A stretch of DNA of 64,000 bases from Chthonomonas sp. UBA1950 (GCA_002336105.1 DDEQ01000020.1:37452-101451), one strand, 5' to 3'. Shown: positions 8,899 through 17,982, counted from the first letter of the stretch. Made by a program: numbers and translations. The notes: generated by a model from the sequence alone, not told the origin.

Positions 8899-10059
8899 TT
8901 AATGACTAGTATGGCTGGGAACATTCTTCAGAATTGAAAGAGCCTTTTCTAAAACCAAGTCTTTGCCATTATCATCGTATTCTTTCGGCACTTCGATGTC
9001 TGGTTTGACTCCGTTACCTTCGAGTCGGATGTTGTCAGCTAACACCTCGACGATAGGAATTTCAATGTACGACCAAGCATTTATGCGTCGCGGAAATGTG
9101 CCGAGAACGTTGCCAGCAGTCTGGGTGCCGATCAATTTGCCGCGATTGCTCTTCTTGACGAGGTAGCTCACAATTTCCTTTGCGCTTCGTGATCCGCCAT
9201 TGATAAGAACGATCAGCGGACGTTGATAGCCGAACAATTGGCTAGTGCCTACTGTTGGGGACGTATTCCAACGGAGCTCAACTTCTGGGCGAAAGAATGG
9301 GTCAAGAAATCCTTCAGGTCTGCCGCCAAACCCATCTCGAATATCGAGAATCATCGCATCGGTCCCACTTAGCTTGCCGTAAACAGCGGAGGATAGGGCA
9401 TTCCGGAAGGATTCGTTCGCACAGGTCCAAAGATGGAAGTAGCCGATTTTCTTCCCATTGATCTCAATGATCTTCGAGCTGTTGCGGCTTGCTTCCAAAA
9501 ACATCTCTAGCGCGTTATCTTTGCTAACTGCAATTTTCTTCTCTAGAGAGACGTTTTTTCGTCGGACTTTGAAGATTGCGTCTTTACCGATAGCCGACGT
9601 TAGGGAAGAGATAGGTGCGAAATCCTTTCCATCGACTGATTCGATAATGTCGCCCTTTCGCAGGTCCGCTTTCTCGGCAGCTGAAGCATTGAGCACCATT
9701 TGAACCGTGTAGCCATCGGGTGATTTCTTAAACCACGCCCCGATGTTCGGGACCTCTACGGCCTTGTCCCTCTTTACCAGGCTATCCATGAGGTAATAGC
9801 CCTGATCTTCATCAGTCAAAAAGTCAAAGTGTGAGTCTTTGAACTCGGCAATCATATTAAGGATAGAGCTTCGGAACTGATCTCGAGAAGTTGCTTTCGA
9901 CGCGATTGCTCCGTACTTGTCGAGGAGTTTGTTCATCTCGTCTTTTCTGGGTACACGGGCATAGTAGGTTCCTCTTATGGCGGAGGCGACCTGATCCCAT
10001 GTCTCAGCAAAGCTCTCGCTTTTTGTTGCGAGTAGAAGGGCGATCGGAGCAAGCATCAT
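8899..10059 (-). CDS. S41 family (C-terminal processing type) serine protease, exported
   Basis: 386 residues. A short N-terminal hydrophobic segment (MMLAPIALLLA) suggests export. A PDZ domain (VLNASAAEKADLRKGDIIES, about residues 120-165) precedes the S41 peptidase domain (IDINGKKIGYFHLW-like strand near 200, then IVLINGGSRSAKEIVSYLVK near 290). The Ser of SRSAKE is the predicted nucleophile and a downstream Lys the base. The following motif GKLIGTQTAGNVLGTFPRRI is typical of Tsp/CtpA and Tricorn-core relatives. The likely role is degrading or trimming periplasmic proteins. The upstream 60 bases before khpB show no feature. Confidence 0.85.
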   Translation of the reverse strand: MMLAPIALLLATKSESFAETWDQVASAIRGTYYARVPRKDEMNKLLDKYGAIASKATSRDQFRSSILNMIAEFKDSHFDFLTDEDQGYYLMDSLVKRDKAVEVPNIGAWFKKSPDGYTVQMVLNASAAEKADLRKGDIIESVDGKDFAPISSLTSAIGKDAIFKVRRKNVSLEKKIAVSKDNALEMFLEASRNSSKIIEINGKKIGYFHLWTCANESFRNALSSAVYGKLSGTDAMILDIRDGFGGRPEGFLDPFFRPEVELRWNTSPTVGTSQLFGYQRPLIVLINGGSRSAKEIVSYLVKKSNRGKLIGTQTAGNVLGTFPRRINAWSYIEIPIVEVLADNIRLEGNGVKPDIEVPKEYDDNGKDLVLEKALSILKNVPSHTSH

Positions 10060-10215
10060 CGGATATAAGATACGGGCAATATGGGTTTAGAAGTTGCTGT
10101 TTGTGGCACCGAACACCGAACGCTATTAGGCGAAACCCACTTTGATTGCATGGAAATTCAGCGGAATAGTTTGGACGCCGAATGACCGCCTAACAATGTG
10201 TAATCCTTTATAGTT

Positions 10216-11355
10216 ATGAGATTTGCCACAAAAGCACTGCGCGTTGGACAGGAGCCCGATCCGAAGTTTCGAGCAGTCATTCAACCGCTTTACCAATCTT
10301 CGACTTTTGCATGGCAAGACCTAGACCATATCCCGGAGATCGACTACACGCGGTGTACAAACCCTAATCGTCAGTCACTCGAGCAAGTGATAGCGGAACT
10401 AGAAAACGGCAAACACTGCGTGTTGTTTGCGAGTGGCATGGCAGCGATTTCCGGTGCTTTCTCGCTACTTCAAAACGGCGACCACCTTTTGATGGCTACT
10501 GATATTTACGGTGGAACTTTCAGGCTCGCAGAGAAGGTTTTGCCGCGACAGGGAATCACAACTTCATTCTTTGATGCACATAAGCCCGAAACCATTGATG
10601 CACTGGTGCAGCCAAACACGAAGCTGCTGATTTTCGAAACCCCGACTAACCCTAACCTGCGAGTGAGCGACATTGCAGCGGTGACTGCGGCGGCGAAAAA
10701 GCACAACCTTATCGTTGTGTTCGACAACACTTTCGCCTCTCCTGCGCTACAGAATCCTCTCGATTTGGGTGTCGATATCGTTGTCCACAGCACAACCAAG
10801 TACATTGCTGGTCACTCCGATGTCGTCGGTGGTGCAACCGTCACTAATAGTTCAGAACTCAACTTAGCTATTTTCGAATGGAATAAAGCAATAGGCGCCG
10901 TTCCCTCGCCGTTCGATTGTTGGCTCTCCCTCCGTGGCGTTAAAACGCTGGGCTGTCGAATGAAGGCTCACTGTAGCAACGCCTTGGCGGTAGCTGAGTT
11001 CTTGGCGGGTCACCCAAAGGTGGCCCGTGTTCATTATCCAGGGCTCAAAGATCATCCGGACCATGAGGTCGCCAAGAAGCAAATGAAGGACTTTGGCGGC
11101 ATGGTTTCGGTTGAGCTGAAGTCCGTCGAAGCCGCCCGAAAGGTTGCCGAAAACACTCAAGTGTTCTTGTTAGCCGAGTCTTTGGGCGGAGTTGAAAGCC
11201 TGCTCGCATATCCTCCGTTGATGTCACATGCGACCATGACCGAGGAACAACGCTTAGAGCGCGGAATTCCTCCAACCATGCTCCGCCTTAGCGTCGGCAT
11301 AGAGGACCCGCAAGATCTGATCGACGATCTGACAGCCGCTTTGGCGCTCGTCTAG
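10216..11355 (+). CDS. Cystathionine gamma-synthase/lyase family PLP enzyme
   Basis: 379 residues of the Cys/Met metabolism PLP family. The PLP lysine lies in VVHSTTKYIAGHSDVVGG (near residue 196). Other blocks are YTRCTNPNRQSLEQVIAELE, LFASGMAAISGAFSLL, the cofactor-contacting IFETPTNPNLRVSDI and the C-terminal RLSVGIEDPQDLIDDL. The family makes cystathionine from O-acyl-homoserine and cysteine or cleaves it to cysteine; sequence alone does not separate MetB, MetC and CTH. It is a single gene with TATAGT directly before the start, so it may have a very short leader. Confidence 0.88.
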   Translation: MRFATKALRVGQEPDPKFRAVIQPLYQSSTFAWQDLDHIPEIDYTRCTNPNRQSLEQVIAELENGKHCVLFASGMAAISGAFSLLQNGDHLLMATDIYGGTFRLAEKVLPRQGITTSFFDAHKPETIDALVQPNTKLLIFETPTNPNLRVSDIAAVTAAAKKHNLIVVFDNTFASPALQNPLDLGVDIVVHSTTKYIAGHSDVVGGATVTNSSELNLAIFEWNKAIGAVPSPFDCWLSLRGVKTLGCRMKAHCSNALAVAEFLAGHPKVARVHYPGLKDHPDHEVAKKQMKDFGGMVSVELKSVEAARKVAENTQVFLLAESLGGVESLLAYPPLMSHATMTEEQRLERGIPPTMLRLSVGIEDPQDLIDDLTAALALV

Positions 11356-11435
11356 GTTGCCAATTTCTGGTCCGTTTTGTTACCGGATTTTTATGAAACT
11401 GTCAATCGGTAATACCAAGAAGTTTCAATAGCGTT

Positions 11436-11441
11436 TATAAT
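11436..11441 (+). promoter_or_regulatory. Likely -10 box of the PEP-CTERM gene
   Basis: TATAAT, 48 bases before the ATG at 11484. The -35 region is poorly conserved. The predicted start point falls at the foot of the hairpin at 11443-11474. Confidence 0.5.
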
Positions 11442-11442
11442 T

Positions 11443-11474
11443 CCATAGCTTCAGCATCGGTGCTGAAGTTATGG
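11443..11474 (+). promoter_or_regulatory. Perfect 5' leader stem-loop (14-bp stem, TCGG loop)
   Basis: ccatagcttcagca (11443-11456) pairs with tgctgaagttatgg (11461-11474), with a single G-U pair and loop tcgg. It begins just downstream of a -10 box and ends 9 bases before the ATG, leaving no room for a Shine-Dalgarno sequence outside it. It could stabilise the mRNA 5' end or control translation. Confidence 0.65.
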
Positions 11475-11483
11475 ATTAACTTT

Positions 11484-12155
11484 ATGAAAGTAGTTATTAC
11501 TCTTCTCGCTGCAGCGTCGCTTATTTCCGCTGCGTATTCAGCAGACTATTTCCAGGATTTCGAAGGCTCAGTTGGGTCTGAGTGGTCGAGCACGACCACA
11601 AGCGCGTTCAACGGAACTACCGTTCTCGGTCGATACGCGAACGATACGGTCAAGCTCACTCTATCGGGATTCACCGCGGGGCAAACCGTCAAAGTCGGGT
11701 TTGACTTGTACATTCTGGACTCTTGGGATGGTAATACGGGCGGCGTTGGACCCGATTACTTCAACTTCAGTGTGGATGGAGCCACCCAACTCAATACGAC
11801 CTTCGCAAACGTCTCTTTCTATCAACAGAGCTATCCAGTCCGCGATTTGACTGGCAGCTACGCTGCTCAAACTGGGGCAGACAATGTGGATATTTCGAAA
11901 GGTGGCACTCTTCCGGACGGCTTTTATGGCAATTCACTTTACAAGTTCGGTGGTTCCATTAACGCTGGGTTCGAGGTTGTCGCAACCGGCTCTACAATGG
12001 AATTCAGCTGGCAGGGTTCTAACCTTCAAGGCGTTAGTGATGAGTCATGGGCTCTCGATAACGTGAAGGTGCAAGCTGTTCCAGAGCCAGGTTCGATCTG
12101 TGCGATGGGCCTTGGCCTTGCAGCCCTTCTTCGAAAGCGAAGAAAGTCAAACTAA
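11484..12155 (+). CDS. PEP-CTERM sorting domain protein
   Basis: 223 residues from the ATG at 11484, with a signal peptide (MKVVITLLAAASLISAAYSA), a beta-rich body, and the C-terminal anchor VPEPGSICAMGLGLAALLRK followed by RRKSN. This is the VPEP motif, hydrophobic segment and basic tail recognised by exosortase (EpsH/XrtA type). The middle (FQDFEGSVGSEWSSTTTSAF, DLYILDSWDGNTGG, FSWQGSNLQGVSDESWALDN) looks like a carbohydrate-binding or lectin-like jelly roll (inference). Such proteins are exported and tied to exopolysaccharide. No exosortase gene is in the window. Confidence 0.9.
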   Translation: MKVVITLLAAASLISAAYSADYFQDFEGSVGSEWSSTTTSAFNGTTVLGRYANDTVKLTLSGFTAGQTVKVGFDLYILDSWDGNTGGVGPDYFNFSVDGATQLNTTFANVSFYQQSYPVRDLTGSYAAQTGADNVDISKGGTLPDGFYGNSLYKFGGSINAGFEVVATGSTMEFSWQGSNLQGVSDESWALDNVKVQAVPEPGSICAMGLGLAALLRKRRKSN

Positions 12156-12170
12156 GCCCGTTTGACTGGG

Positions 12171-12210
12171 CCAAGGGAGCGCTTGTCCGCTCCCTTGGTC
12201 ATGTTTGGTG
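12171..12210 (+). terminator. Terminator of the PEP-CTERM gene
   Basis: ccaagggagcg (12171-12181) pairs with cgctcccttgg (12188-12198), followed by a short T-rich stretch. Confidence 0.8.
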
Positions 12211-12292
12211 CATTCCTCTTCTTGATTTCTGGTGTGAGACGTATACTACGGATAAGTTCCATTTCGGAACCTGTAAGGATTACGGAGCAAAC

Positions 12293-12628
12293 ATGAAGAA
12301 ACTAATTGCGATCTCAGCAATCATCGCCGTGTGTGGCGCATCTTTCGCCCAGACAAAGGCTGGCGAGCCAGTTAAGGTCAAACCGGCTGCTAAGACCAAA
12401 GTTAAGGTCAGCAACGAAGCGTACTGTGCCGTTCAGGGCAAGAAAGACAAGGTTAACATTGCCGAAGCAACCAAGAAGAAGCTATTCACTGACTACAAAG
12501 GCAAGCGCTACTATTTCTGCTGCCCAGGTTGCCCAGAAGAGTTCAAGAAGAACCCAGAGAAGTATGCCAAGGCAAACCCTGGCTTCCCAATCCCTGCCAA
12601 GGTAGCTCCAGTTAAAAAGGCTAAGTAA
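12293..12628 (+). CDS. Secreted YHS/TRASH-type metal-binding protein
   Basis: 111 residues with a signal peptide (MKKLIAISAIIAVCGASFAQ). The core NEAYCAVQGKKDKVNIAEAT, then YKGKRYYFCCPGCPEEFKK and NPEKY, is the YHS domain, in which cysteines (C.. and CCPGC) bind a soft metal such as copper. The rest is Lys/Pro/Ala-rich tails. The location is periplasmic or extracellular. The SD ggag lies 9 bases upstream. Probable role: binding or sensing heavy metal. No copper pump or regulator is nearby. Confidence 0.85.
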   Translation: MKKLIAISAIIAVCGASFAQTKAGEPVKVKPAAKTKVKVSNEAYCAVQGKKDKVNIAEATKKKLFTDYKGKRYYFCCPGCPEEFKKNPEKYAKANPGFPIPAKVAPVKKAK

Positions 12629-12652
12629 ACCAAAACCTGTCGGACAAGAAGT

Positions 12653-12687
12653 AAAGGTCTCGATCTAGTAACTAGATCGAGACCTTT
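12653..12687. terminator. Bidirectional terminator between the YHS gene and dxs
   Basis: aaaggtctcgatctag (12653-12668) pairs with ctagatcgagacctttt, a 16-bp perfect stem with runs of A and T outside. It serves both convergent genes. Confidence 0.92.
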
Positions 12688-14598
12688 TTATGGTTTTACG
12701 ATGGCAATGTTGGGTCGAATGATCGATTTCACAGACCGGACTACTCCTTCGACATCTAGGCCACAAGAGGACCGTAGAAGTGCTTGAGTCCCATGGTCAA
12801 CAAAAGCATCGGGCAACGTAAGTAGCTCCGAAGGAAGGTGCCCTAAGTGATTTCCAGCAAGGGTTTCTCGGACCTTCTCGCCAAAGCCTCCTGCTCGGAC
12901 GTTCTCTTCAATGCTAATCCAAGTTCCAGCTTTGGAGACTTCCTCACAAATCGTCTTGCTATCAATTGGCTTTACGAATCTGCCGTTGATGACTGAACAC
13001 GCTATCCCGTCCTTCTCCAACTCTTTAGCTGCGAGCCAAGCCCCCGCGACCATAGAACCAATCGCGATGATGCAGACATCAGGTGATTTCGGGGACTGTA
13101 AGACCTCAGCTTTCCCGAGTTCGATAGTGGAACGTGCCTCTGGTAATGCGTCGGAACTAGAGCCACGTGGGTAGCGGACCGCAGTTGGGCCTGCATCGTA
13201 AGTCGCCATCCATCGGGTCATTTCCGCCATCTCGGTAGTGTCTCGAGGTGCGAGCAATGTTAAATTGGGGATGAAGGACAGAAACGAAATGTCAAATGCA
13301 CCGTGGTGAGTTGGCCCGTCATCGCCGACCAATCCCGCTCTGTCCATAAAGAACCGCACCGGGAGGTTTTGCAAGCAGACATCGTGTAGGATCTGGTCAA
13401 ATCCCCGCTGCATAAAGGTTGAATAGATTGCACAGAAGGGGCGAATACCACCTGCCGCAAGCCCAGCGGCAAATGTCACTGCGTGTTGCTCGGCAATACC
13501 GGTGTCGTAAAAGCGGCTTGGAAAGAGCTCGCCGAACTTAGAAAGACCGGTTCCGTCAGGCATTGCAGCAGTGATAGCCACAATCTTCTCGTCTGAGTGG
13601 GCACATTCAACCACTGTTTCACCAAATGCCTGCGTGTAGGTCGGAAGAGTGGCTGCCCTTTTCATTTCATGCGACTCAAGGTCAAACGGGATGACCCCGT
13701 GCCATTTCGTTGAGTCAGCTTCAGCGACATCGTAGCCTTTGCCTTTGACTGTGATCGCATGAACAAAAACTGGGCCTGCAAGAGTTCTGACATTTCGGAA
13801 AACGTCAAGCAAAGTGGGCAAGTCATGCCCGTCAATGGGGCCGATATATTCCCAGCCGATCTCCTCGAAAATTGTTCCAGTATCTTCAGGCGCAAGGTAG
13901 TGAGTGATTCCGTGTCGAAGTCCTGCTGCGACTTTTGGAAATGGGCCGGGCACACGTTCGATCGCGCTTTTTGCACGATGGGCAATTTGTTGTAGCCATG
14001 GACGAGATCTCAGCTTGGCTAAGTAATTCGTTAGGGCGCCAACATTCGGCGAAATCGACATTCTGTTGTCGTTGAGAACAACTGAAAGATTCGTTCGGAG
14101 TTCACCAGCATGGTTCAGAGCTTCCCAGCTCATGCCGCTGGCAATAGCGGCGTCACCGGCAACAGCAACCACGCGTTCCTTGGTTCCAAGTTGATCCCTG
14201 GCAACGGCTAACCCAAGAGCTGCTGAAATCGCTGTCCCAGCATGGCCCGCTCCAAACACATCGTTCTCATTTTCGTCCCTTTTGAGGAATCCACTCAAGC
14301 CCCCGTGTTTTCGAAGGGTGGGAAATCTGTCGAGACGTCCGGTCAACAGTTTGTGAGGATAGGCCTGGTGGCCAGTATCCCAGACTACTTTATCTGGCGG
14401 GATGTTGAATGTTGCATACATGGCTACCGTAAGCTCGACTGTACCGAGGTTACTACTGAGGTGCCCACCGGTCCGACTGACGTGCTCCAGTATTGCTCTT
14501 CGCACCTCTTCTGCCACTTCTTGAAGTTCTTTATCCGAAAGTCGAAGCAGGTCAGAAGGTTGAACGATCTTGGATAGGTGCTTAAACGCAAAGTCCAT
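12688..14598 (-). CDS. dxs: 1-deoxy-D-xylulose-5-phosphate synthase
   Basis: 636 residues, full length. It condenses pyruvate with glyceraldehyde 3-phosphate, the first step of the MEP isoprenoid pathway, with thiamine diphosphate. Motifs seen: TGHQAYPHKLLTGR (near residue 74), the ThDP site VAVAGDAAIASGMSWEALN (near 145), HDLPTLLDV (near 255), TGIAEQHAVTFAAGLAAGG (near 367) and FMDRAGLVGDDGPTHHGAFD (near 415). The ThDP motif begins GDA rather than the more frequent GDG, a variant also found in other Dxs proteins. It is a single gene sharing its terminator with the convergent YHS gene. Confidence 0.97.
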   Translation of the reverse strand: MDFAFKHLSKIVQPSDLLRLSDKELQEVAEEVRRAILEHVSRTGGHLSSNLGTVELTVAMYATFNIPPDKVVWDTGHQAYPHKLLTGRLDRFPTLRKHGGLSGFLKRDENENDVFGAGHAGTAISAALGLAVARDQLGTKERVVAVAGDAAIASGMSWEALNHAGELRTNLSVVLNDNRMSISPNVGALTNYLAKLRSRPWLQQIAHRAKSAIERVPGPFPKVAAGLRHGITHYLAPEDTGTIFEEIGWEYIGPIDGHDLPTLLDVFRNVRTLAGPVFVHAITVKGKGYDVAEADSTKWHGVIPFDLESHEMKRAATLPTYTQAFGETVVECAHSDEKIVAITAAMPDGTGLSKFGELFPSRFYDTGIAEQHAVTFAAGLAAGGIRPFCAIYSTFMQRGFDQILHDVCLQNLPVRFFMDRAGLVGDDGPTHHGAFDISFLSFIPNLTLLAPRDTTEMAEMTRWMATYDAGPTAVRYPRGSSSDALPEARSTIELGKAEVLQSPKSPDVCIIAIGSMVAGAWLAAKELEKDGIACSVINGRFVKPIDSKTICEEVSKAGTWISIEENVRAGGFGEKVRETLAGNHLGHLPSELLTLPDAFVDHGTQALLRSSCGLDVEGVVRSVKSIIRPNIAIVKP

Positions 14599-14728
14599 AT
14601 TGCCTCTAATGCTTGATACGGCGCAACCAACGGCTGAGTCGTCAAGTTCCTATTATCATATGATCCCTCATATGCTAAAACAAATCCTGGACCCTTGACC
14701 CATCAAGTAGGTCCGGAGCACAAAATTG

Positions 14729-15160
14729 ATGGCACTGGAACCCAAGAACGTCTTGTTGGTTGAGGATAACGCTGAAGACGAGCGCCTTACCCTGCGAGCG
14801 ATGAGCCAATGCGACGTCCCGAACGTAATCGAGGTTACGCGGGATGGTGCAGAGGCAATTGATTATCTTTTTAGTGAGGCGGTTATCAACCGTCCACCTG
14901 ACTTGGTCTTGCTAGACCTAAAGCTGCCGAAACTCAACGGATTAGAAGTTCTTGAAAAGATTCGTTCGGACGAGCGAACAAAGAACCTTCCTGTCGTTAT
15001 CTTAACTTCGAGCGATGAGGACATCGACATCCGTCGCGGCTATGAACTTGGTGTGAATAGCTATGTTCTCAAGCCAGTCGATTTCAATGAGTTTATTGAT
15101 GCAGTTAAGCAATTGGGCCTTTACTGGCTCTCGATGAACCGATTCCAATTGCAGCGATAG
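14729..15160 (+). CDS. Single-domain response regulator (CheY/Rcp1 type)
   Basis: 143 residues from the ATG at 14729; a TTG lies just before it. A lone receiver domain: acidic pocket VLLVEDNAEDE, phosphoacceptor Asp in LVLLDLKLPKLNGL, the conserved Thr in VVILTSSDED and Lys in YVLKPVDFNEF. The long insertion after the first helix and EDNAEDE are typical of the Rcp1 family, which partners with phytochrome-like or hybrid histidine kinases. There is no output domain, so it acts by protein contact. No kinase is near. Confidence 0.93.
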   Translation: MALEPKNVLLVEDNAEDERLTLRAMSQCDVPNVIEVTRDGAEAIDYLFSEAVINRPPDLVLLDLKLPKLNGLEVLEKIRSDERTKNLPVVILTSSDEDIDIRRGYELGVNSYVLKPVDFNEFIDAVKQLGLYWLSMNRFQLQR

Positions 15161-15167
15161 TGCCAAT

Positions 15168-15211
15168 TTATTGGCCCGCAAGAAACTTAAGACGTATTTG
15201 TGGGCCAATAA
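15168..15211. promoter_or_regulatory. Long inverted repeat upstream of rpsO
   Basis: ttattggcccgcaa (15168-15181) pairs with ttgtgggccaataa (15198-15211), 14 bp with one G-U and a 16-base loop. It lies just after the response regulator. There is no U-run after it, so it may be a 3' stabiliser, a terminator of an unusual kind, or part of the leader of rpsO. Confidence 0.55.
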
Positions 15212-15380
15212 GATGCACAAACCCCTGCAGACATTGTTCGAATAGGGTATATTTTTATGTTGAGGCTTTTAGTGTTGCGTTCGCCGTTGACTGGAGCATC
15301 TTTAGAGATGTTGCATTGAGCGGCAAACGAGACCCGAGCCGAACAAGAAAGAATTTTAACGAGGCAAAGAAACTTCAAGC

Positions 15381-15662
15381 ATGCCGCTGAATCCTGAAAT
15401 TAAGCAAAGCCAAATCGAGACCTATCGCACCGCCGACGGGGATACTGGTTCGACCGAGGTGCAAATCGCGATTTTACAGGCTCGTATCCTGCAAATCACT
15501 GACCACCTTCGCACCCACAAGAAGGACTTCCACTCAAGACGTGGTCTTCTCCTTCTCGTCGGAAAGCGACGTCGTCTCGAAGGTTATCTGCGAAACAAAG
15601 ACATCGCCAAGTACCGAGAACTGATCAAGCAGCTTGGTATCCGCGAAGTCAAACCTCGCTAA
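15381..15662 (+). CDS. rpsO: 30S ribosomal protein S15
   Basis: 93 residues, close to the usual 89. [40 protein letters not shown] and [20 protein letters not shown] form the helix-turn set that binds the h20-h22 junction of 16S rRNA. A leader of about 200 bases upstream could contain autoregulatory structure, since S15 often represses its own mRNA; I could not identify a known S15 leader motif. It is normally followed by pnp; here pnp is 4.9 kb downstream, behind cassette A. Confidence 0.97.
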   Translation: MPLNPEIKQSQIETYRTADGDTGSTEVQIAILQARILQITDHLRTHKKDFHSRRGLLLLVGKRRRLEGYLRNKDIAKYRELIKQLGIREVKPR

Positions 15663-15683
15663 GCTAAATCGTTTTCAACTCAA

Positions 15684-15724
15684 GAAGGGGTTGCTCAATA
15701 TGGGCAACCCCTTCTCGCTTTTTT
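15684..15724 (+). terminator. rpsO terminator
   Basis: gaaggggttgc (15684-15694) pairs with gcaaccccttc (15704-15714), followed by tcgctttttt. Confidence 0.92.
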
Positions 15725-15795
15725 GGTTGGATGGAGGCGCGGAAGAGGTGCCCGACTGGGTCATCGCCTCGTCGCGGTGACCCAGCTTGTCTGGA

Positions 15796-17895
15796 TTACT
15801 CGAAAGAGATGTCCAGAATTTGCGGACTGCTTTTCTGAGGGAATTGCAGCCAAAGGAGTTTCAGTTTTTCGTCGTATCTCTTGATGGCAAGAGCTTTGCC
15901 ATCTAACGTTGCTGACTTCGGCTTGCCAGGCGTTCGAAGTAGCAGGATGGATTGAGTGTCGGCTTGCCCCTCAATCGTCCCTTTCCAACTCGTTTTAGAC
16001 GAACTCTTCGTTACGACATTCCCTGCCGCGGCGACGATTTGCTGCTTGTACTTGGACAGGTCGACTAAGAAATGAAGAGCATTTGGTGTCAGCTCGATAG
16101 TTTTTTGTATGGAAAGCGCTGGATCGAAAAGGTCCACGAATGAGCCCGTTAGAGTCTGACGTGGCGCGTCAGTTTCATCCATTCCGGCTGCAATAACATA
16201 GGGCCCGCGCTTGAGAACCAAAGCAGATGATTCCTTCCAGTTGAAGTTCTTAGCAACTTGCCGAACTTTACTGGTGAGAACGACATCTCCATTTGCTTGG
16301 TGAGAAAGGTCTTTACTTGGCGAAAGTTTCAGCCAGACAACTTTTCCTTTTCCGGCTGGATTGACTTCATCGAGAGGATTCGGGCTTAGGCCGAGAAGGG
16401 AGAAGAGATGCTCGCGTGGGTTCTTGAAGGTGAGTCCGTTCGAATTCCACCATTCGCGGACACCATTAAAGGGATCTTTGTCGTTATCAACAAAGATCAG
16501 TGTGCCGCCATCTTTCACCCATTTCGCTAAATGCGTGTGCACCTCTGCCGACAGCGGCTTCATTCCTTCATAGGTCATGAGTAAGACCTTCAGTCCATCG
16601 AGGTACCCAGAAAGTCCAACGTTTTCTAGTTGCACCGGCTGGATCGGCATACCCCGTTTCACAAACGGCATCGCCAGACCATAGATGTGACCAAAATCGG
16701 GATCGCTTCGGCTGGGATTGTCGCGCTGGAACATCAAGCTATCGCTGATAACGAGTCCAATGCCGTGAGAGCCGCTATCCCATTTCACTGCCGCTTGCTT
16801 CATGTCCTTGAGTGAGTTGATCACGACTTGAAGTTCAGTTGCGTAAGCGTCGGGGATAAGAACGCGGGTTTTCGGGTCAGCTTCAGACGGATATTTGTCT
16901 TGATAGATTCGTTCCGGCCAAGGCATGACTTCGTACTGCGCTACGTCTGGTTGTAGCAGCGAGGCGACCAGAGTTGCGTGGTAATTCCGACGATAATCCC
17001 CCCAATCATGGTCTGGATTATCTTCAATCGGATCAGCGAGATACCAAACCCCTCGTCCCGTTGAACGAACGAGGTTTTGCATCGAACCGTATTCGAGGAA
17101 CGCAGTTTCGAACGTTCTTTCCTTGCGAACCCCTTTATAGAAGTTCGAAGTTCTTGCTGTACCTGTCCAGACCTGAGCGATATAGCCGTCGCACCCTTTG
17201 AGCATGGCGAGACTTTGTTGTGGGCTGACTATTCCCCAATGGGCGTAGTTCAACAGGCTATGCGTTGGCACATAGCAACGAACATGGGTGCCTTTTTCTT
17301 TGTTGTATTCCTGGACCGAGTTGAACACCTGTTGAAGAGCTCTTCGATAGAGGTAGTACATCAGCTTCGCTGTTCGCCAGCGGGCGTCGGGTGAACTTGC
17401 TGGGTCTCGCCACTCTTCGTTGTAATACTCTTTCCACTCTTTCTTGAAGCCTCCACCATATCCGCCCCAAGACCAAAATTCGGGTTCTTCTAGATGGACC
17501 GCCTCGACACCCACATCGAGTGCTCGTCGAACGCCTTCAGCAAGGTACTTTCCATAGTTCTTGCCTGGTGACATGTAGTAAACATCGCCGCCGTGTCCAA
17601 TCTTCTCACCATTTGCGCGGGTTTGCGCTTCATCTTCGTGGTTGATACCGTCCCAGCGACCGAAATAGTAGTCTTGGTATTCCCCCCAAGCCACACCGGT
17701 CATGAGGTGGACTTTGTAGCCTTTGTTGCGCCAGGCTTTCACCCGATCGGGCATCGACTTGTCAAAACCATAAACAATCGCGACGTCGGCGCGAATGTTG
17801 AGTCGGTCTTTGTATGTGCTGCCTGTTTGAAAAATGGTTCGTTCTTGTGCAGATTGCTGCATAAGCATCGCTGCCGCTACGGCTGTGAAAATCAT
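15796..17895 (-). CDS. Putative exported glycoside hydrolase-like protein (TIM barrel plus GATase-like domain)
   Basis: 699 residues from the ATG at 17895, which has GGAGG nine bases upstream; a GTG further out at 17916 is in frame. The N-terminus (MIFTAVAAAMLMQQSAQ) is a signal peptide. Residues about 30-330 look like a glycosidase TIM barrel: NIRADVAIVYGFDKS, YKVHLMTGVAWGEY, VEAVHLEEPEFWSWGG (likely acid), then GCDGYIAQVWTGTAR. From about 430 a beta-galactosidase trimerisation/GATase-like domain follows (GLKVLLMTYEGMKPLSAEVH, then GGTLIFVDNDKD), then a beta-rich tail. The substrate cannot be told. It is downstream of the cassette A lipoprotein and probably cotranscribed. Confidence 0.7.
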   Translation of the reverse strand: MIFTAVAAAMLMQQSAQERTIFQTGSTYKDRLNIRADVAIVYGFDKSMPDRVKAWRNKGYKVHLMTGVAWGEYQDYYFGRWDGINHEDEAQTRANGEKIGHGGDVYYMSPGKNYGKYLAEGVRRALDVGVEAVHLEEPEFWSWGGYGGGFKKEWKEYYNEEWRDPASSPDARWRTAKLMYYLYRRALQQVFNSVQEYNKEKGTHVRCYVPTHSLLNYAHWGIVSPQQSLAMLKGCDGYIAQVWTGTARTSNFYKGVRKERTFETAFLEYGSMQNLVRSTGRGVWYLADPIEDNPDHDWGDYRRNYHATLVASLLQPDVAQYEVMPWPERIYQDKYPSEADPKTRVLIPDAYATELQVVINSLKDMKQAAVKWDSGSHGIGLVISDSLMFQRDNPSRSDPDFGHIYGLAMPFVKRGMPIQPVQLENVGLSGYLDGLKVLLMTYEGMKPLSAEVHTHLAKWVKDGGTLIFVDNDKDPFNGVREWWNSNGLTFKNPREHLFSLLGLSPNPLDEVNPAGKGKVVWLKLSPSKDLSHQANGDVVLTSKVRQVAKNFNWKESSALVLKRGPYVIAAGMDETDAPRQTLTGSFVDLFDPALSIQKTIELTPNALHFLVDLSKYKQQIVAAAGNVVTKSSSKTSWKGTIEGQADTQSILLLRTPGKPKSATLDGKALAIKRYDEKLKLLWLQFPQKSSPQILDISFE

Positions 17896-17982
17896 TCCTT
17901 CTTGCCTCCAAGGCACAGTCTATAACTTCTAGAATGCGATAAAAGAGGCGTAAGATTTATCAACCTTACGCCCTTGGTTTGC

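Noticed and set aside
8452..8909. Plus-strand frames opposite khpB
   Set aside because: Low-complexity mirrors of the Ala/Pro/Glu-rich linker, not genes.
14729..15160. DNA-binding output for this response regulator
   Set aside because: The protein ends right after the receiver domain and no HTH follows.
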